Below, piece by piece: positions 21,312 to 23,210 of a DNA stretch of 23,210 bases. The notes beneath the pieces are model-generated. The model saw only the letters and a list, made by a program, of their open reading frames with translations, was not told the DNA's origin and did no database searches. This DNA comes from Promethearchaeota archaeon (GTDB lineage Archaea; Asgardarchaeota; Lokiarchaeia; Sigynarchaeales; SOKP01), in NCBI GenBank assembly GCA_014730295.1, contig WJIN01000498.1, forward strand, positions 1 through 23,210, given 5' to 3'. How positions within the stretch are numbered: the first letter of the stretch is position 1; each line of letters opens with the position of its first letter. The translations under genes and the position numbers were made by a program.

Positions 21312-21812
21312 TTATCCCCAGGCCTCTGGGTCAAAGAAGTGCGGAAAGTGTTTTTCCGCACATTCCAAGATGGCTTTAGGGCCGTCGTCCGGCCATTCCA
21401 TCTTGGCACAGGCGCGAGACATCTCCGCGTAGAGAGCCTCGCGTCTGTCCTGCATAGAAGCCTTGTGGCACGTAACTTCGTACCACTCGATTTTTGCCCC
21501 CTCCGGAAGGAGAGTGCAACCCTCTGGCAACCGTGGGCCAACGTACTGGCCCACGATGACGGTGTCCCCTGGTTCCAGGGCGACACTAATTCGCTTGCTA
21601 GGCACAGTGTAGCCTAGCAAATCGGACATAACGGCCGCTATGTCCTTATGTCCGACACAAGATACGGCCCTTAAGCCATATCCTATGCGGCCGTGATCAA
21701 GCCTAATTGCTCCGATCACGGCCTCTTTTGCGTCATCAAGAGTTATCTTCCTTGATGACGCTGAGTGTTCCCCCTGCATTTGCAGGGAGAAGGCATTAGC
21801 TATATACATCAT
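21312..21812 (-). CDS. AcrIII-1 family viral ring nuclease (DUF1874), with C-terminal extension
   Basis: 166 residues from ATG 21812, with GAGGAGGAGGTG close upstream; a longer frame start is not needed. AcrIII-1 enzymes cleave cyclic tetra-adenylate, the alarm made by type III CRISPR effectors, and so switch off Csm6/Can-type nucleases. Matching features: MYIANAFSLQM at the start (Ser9), VSCVGHKDIAAVMSDLLGYT with the catalytic His55, KRISVALEPGDTVIVGQYVGPRLPEG with Arg94, and IEWYEVTC at the end of the core. The known SIRV1 protein is about 114 residues; here ~48 more residues (119-166, charged helix, then FPHFFDPEAWG) follow, of unknown use. GC-richer than the phage, so likely acquired. Second gene of the leftward promoter, 1 nt after the previous stop. 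Confidence 0.87.
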   Translation of the reverse strand: MMYIANAFSLQMQGEHSASSRKITLDDAKEAVIGAIRLDHGRIGYGLRAVSCVGHKDIAAVMSDLLGYTVPSKRISVALEPGDTVIVGQYVGPRLPEGCTLLPEGAKIEWYEVTCHKASMQDRREALYAEMSRACAKMEWPDDGPKAILECAEKHFPHFFDPEAWG

Positions 21813-21813
21813 A

Positions 21814-22062
21814 TTACACCTCCTCCTCGAAAGCCGCCGTCTGAGCGGCTTCCCGTGCGGCAGTCTCGTGCCGCAATTCCCAAGCACGGAGACCACGCAG
21901 GGGCGCAGTCAGGGCGCACCAGGCTTTAAGCCTGAGCACGCCCCAACGGCCCCAATAGGCCAGGGTCAGGGCCGTTCTCGGCCCTAGTCCCACTAGATGT
22001 GGGACTTCATAATGCGGGTACAGCCCGCATTTTTCAAAAATCGATTCTCTTAATCCTTTCAT
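21814..22062 (-). CDS. Small basic protein co-transcribed with ring nuclease, 82 aa
   Basis: ATG at 22062 right after the structured leader's GGAGG. Composition Arg/Ala/Leu/Trp-rich (GPRTALTLAYWGRWGVLRLK; ALTAPLRGLRAWELRHETAA), ending acidic (FEEEV). Clearly GC-rich codons. No signal or sure membrane segment; no family known. Its stop lies 1 nt before the ring nuclease start, so the two are translationally coupled. It could be an Acr-associated regulator or a second anti-defence protein, but nothing in the sequence decides this. Confidence 0.5.
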   Translation of the reverse strand: MKGLRESIFEKCGLYPHYEVPHLVGLGPRTALTLAYWGRWGVLRLKAWCALTAPLRGLRAWELRHETAAREAAQTAAFEEEV

Positions 22063-22065
22063 ATT

Positions 22066-22112
22066 TTCCTCCGTCCCGGCTCTATGGCCGGACTTGATTT
22101 TTTTAAGGCGTC
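22066..22112 (-). promoter_or_regulatory. Structured 5' leader, copy 2
   Basis: Same leader as at 21211-21256: A-run, GTCCGGC / GCCGGGAC stem with CATAGA loop, then GGAGG and ATG (22062). An upstream second hairpin (AAGGC-A-GTC / GAC-GCCTT, loop AGTAA) lies just before it. The conserved stem next to the ribosome site suggests control of translation or RNA stability. Confidence 0.7.
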
Positions 22113-22134
22113 TTACTGACTGCCTTATAGTATT

Positions 22135-22163
22135 AATATACTACACAATCCGATTTTTGTCAA
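22135..22163 (-). promoter_or_regulatory. Sigma70-type promoter of leftward accessory block
   Basis: On the minus strand, TTGACA (22158-22163), 17-bp spacer, TATATT (22135-22140). Near-consensus host promoter, so probably active immediately on infection. A start near 22128 gives a ~65-nt leader. An A/T-run region (22164-22192) just upstream could act as an UP element. Confidence 0.85.
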
Positions 22164-22203
22164 GTATTTTTTTAAAAAAATTTAAAAAAAATTGGGCAGT
22201 TTT

Positions 22204-22244
22204 AGGACTTACCCAGGTCCTGTTTGTAGAAACCAAACAGCAGG
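22204..22244 (+). other. Two adjoining hairpins in the divergent gap
   Basis: AGGAC / GTCCT (22204-22208, 22217-22221) and a perfect CTGTTTG / CAAACAG stem (22220-22226, 22234-22240, loop TAGAAAC). They lie between the leftward sigma70 promoter and the rightward tape measure promoter, with no T-run, so not a standard terminator. They share a base region and could form alternative structures or an operator. The rest of this gap (to 22287) is AT-rich with nothing else I can see. Confidence 0.4.
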
Positions 22245-22287
22245 TATTTATATTATACCCAGATTTATTAGATTATACAACACTTTA

Positions 22288-22295
22288 ACTATAAT
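22288..22295 (+). promoter_or_regulatory. ACTATAAT element 3 nt before tape measure ATG
   Basis: TATAAT, then ATT, then ATG at 22299 with no Shine-Dalgarno site. Same spacing as at 12353 and 17569. It lets the tape measure be expressed in spite of the terminator and reverse block before it. Confidence 0.65.
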
Positions 22296-22298
22296 ATT

Positions 22299-23210
22299 AT
22301 GGCAGATATACCCATTCTAACGGAAAGGGAAGAGAACCCTTTAACGGAAACATCCAAAATAATAGAATCTTTCTCATCCACAATAAAAGAGCTTATTGAC
22401 GAAATAAAGACATTAAAAAAACCGAACCCTCAGCCTAACCCGCAGGAAATTAGTTCAAACAAATCGGAACTCCCAAGTAAGGAGGCTAATAAAAAAACAC
22501 AAGAGCAGGTATGGGAAGAATCATATCTAAAGCGTACTGTAGATGGAATTAAATCATCTTTTACTAAGATGGAAGATGTTACTCGAAAAAACTCACAAGA
22601 GTTTACTAAACAGTTAGCTACTAACCTAGCAGGGCCTTTCAATCTTTTACTAAAACCTATGACAGAATTTTTTGGAATAGATATTTTTGAATGGCTTTTT
22701 AAAAAAGATGAAAGTGTTAAACCTAAAGAATCTAGCTTACTAAAAGATGGTGGAGCTATTGGGGCGGCCATGGTGTGGTTTAAACGGTCTCAGGATGAAG
22801 ATGAAGAAGATAAGAAGGGCATACTAGGATTTTTACAAGGCCTTTTGGGAAGCATCGGTAAATTTTTAGGCCCGCTCTTTAAAGCTCTAGGCCTAGGGGC
22901 TTTGATTGCGGGAATAGCCTGGGCAATCATAGACGGTATATCTGGTTATTTCTTGTCTGATGAGTGGGGAGTGTCAAAAGTATCAGGAATTTTGGGCGGA
23001 ATTTTTGGCGGAACGGGGCAGGGTATCAAAGGAGCTTTCGCTAATGCGGGGAAATGGGCCCTAATTGGGGTCGGAGTCGGTTTTTTTGCGGGAGGACCTC
23101 TAGGCGCTATAGCCGGGGGGATTTTAGGCGCTGTTTTCGGGGGGATTCTAGGTTATGTAGGTGGTAAAAATCTAGCTAAAAGTTTTGATATGATTGGCGC
23201 AAATATTCAA
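22299..23210 (+). CDS. Tape measure protein, 5' part
   Basis: Open from ATG 22299 to the window end (304 residues seen). Charged, Pro/Lys/Glu-rich N-terminus (about 1-75), then a helical region (TRKNSQEFTKQLATNLAGPF) and, from about residue 170, hydrophobic Gly/Ala-rich helices (FLGPLFKALGLGALIAGIAW; WALIGVGVGFFAGGPLGAIA). That mix is typical of tape measure proteins, which set tail length and enter the host envelope with the DNA. The position after chaperone genes fits, with the anti-defence block as the interruption. The C-terminal part and any peptidase or lysozyme domain lie outside the window. Confidence 0.78.
   Translation, partial: MADIPILTEREENPLTETSKIIESFSSTIKELIDEIKTLKKPNPQPNPQEISSNKSELPSKEANKKTQEQVWEESYLKRTVDGIKSSFTKMEDVTRKNSQEFTKQLATNLAGPFNLLLKPMTEFFGIDIFEWLFKKDESVKPKESSLLKDGGAIGAAMVWFKRSQDEDEEDKKGILGFLQGLLGSIGKFLGPLFKALGLGALIAGIAWAIIDGISGYFLSDEWGVSKVSGILGGIFGGTGQGIKGAFANAGKWALIGVGVGFFAGGPLGAIAGGILGAVFGGILGYVGGKNLAKSFDMIGANIQ

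Noticed and set aside
21227..21617. Open frames on both strands overlapping the ring nuclease gene
   Set aside because: They run through the terminator stem and have no family features; they arise from GC-rich coding DNA.
22204..22244. Terminator in the divergent gap
   Set aside because: Stems are present but no T-run follows on either strand.
22094..22288. Plus-strand 64-aa hydrophobic frame
   Set aside because: Covers the leftward promoter, leader and hairpins; hydrophobicity comes from T-rich non-coding DNA.
1..23210. tRNA genes, integrase, attachment sites or insertion sequences
   Set aside because: I looked for cloverleaf arms, recombinase motifs and flanking repeats and saw none that hold up.

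Overview
This window is part of an AT-rich genome of a tailed phage with a contractile (myovirus-type) tail. Direct evidence is a tail sheath gene, three consecutive tail-tube-fold genes, a tail assembly chaperone with a possible frameshift extension, the 5' part of a tape measure gene, and phage replication genes: a family A DNA polymerase and a DnaX-like clamp loader ATPase. The genetic code looks standard (TAA, TAG and TGA are all used as stops; ATG, GTG and TTG as starts). Several products look built for a two-membrane host: one has a signal peptide and a C-terminal beta-hairpin region ending in Phe, and others combine an anchor with a coiled coil. A spirochaete or another low-GC diderm is plausible, but the host cannot be named from this sequence.

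Layout. Positions 1-1126 hold the end of a hexapeptide-repeat (left-handed beta-helix) protein, a pair of almost fully overlapping reading frames encoding membrane-anchored coiled coils, and two small proteins, one a 54-residue anchored peptide. Positions 1123-5791 form a tight rightward replication/unknown operon: a possible UvsY-like protein, a DnaX-like ATPase with an altered Walker A motif, a two-TM protein, a GT8-like protein whose DxD position reads NTN, and a protein with a conserved phage domain. A promoter lying inside an inverted repeat then leads into neuB-like and neuA-kdsC-like genes (5913-7970), i.e. a CMP-nonulosonate (sialic-acid-type) pathway. These are followed by a small HU/IHF-like protein, DNA polymerase, two small genes and an alpha/beta hydrolase (to 12304).

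From 12364 to 20040 lies the neck/tail module. Its genes are served by a strikingly conserved promoter-like element ACTATAAT with no -35 box, seen six times in the window. In three cases the element sits exactly three bases before the ATG with no Shine-Dalgarno site, which suggests leaderless or near-leaderless late messages. Two copies of one terminator hairpin bound parts of this module.

Between the tail chaperone and the tape measure gene (22299 to the window end), where tail modules are normally continuous, sits a leftward accessory block (20092-22163). Its right part is clearly GC-richer than the phage. It starts from a near-consensus sigma70 promoter and carries a small unknown gene, a gene I recognise as an AcrIII-1/DUF1874 viral ring nuclease (it degrades the cyclic tetra-adenylate signal of type III CRISPR), a strong terminator, and a second cysteine-rich unknown gene. 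Both the first and the last of these have the same ~45-nt structured leader. Three small AT-rich genes follow. This anti-defence island, with its repeated leader, is the most interesting part of the window.
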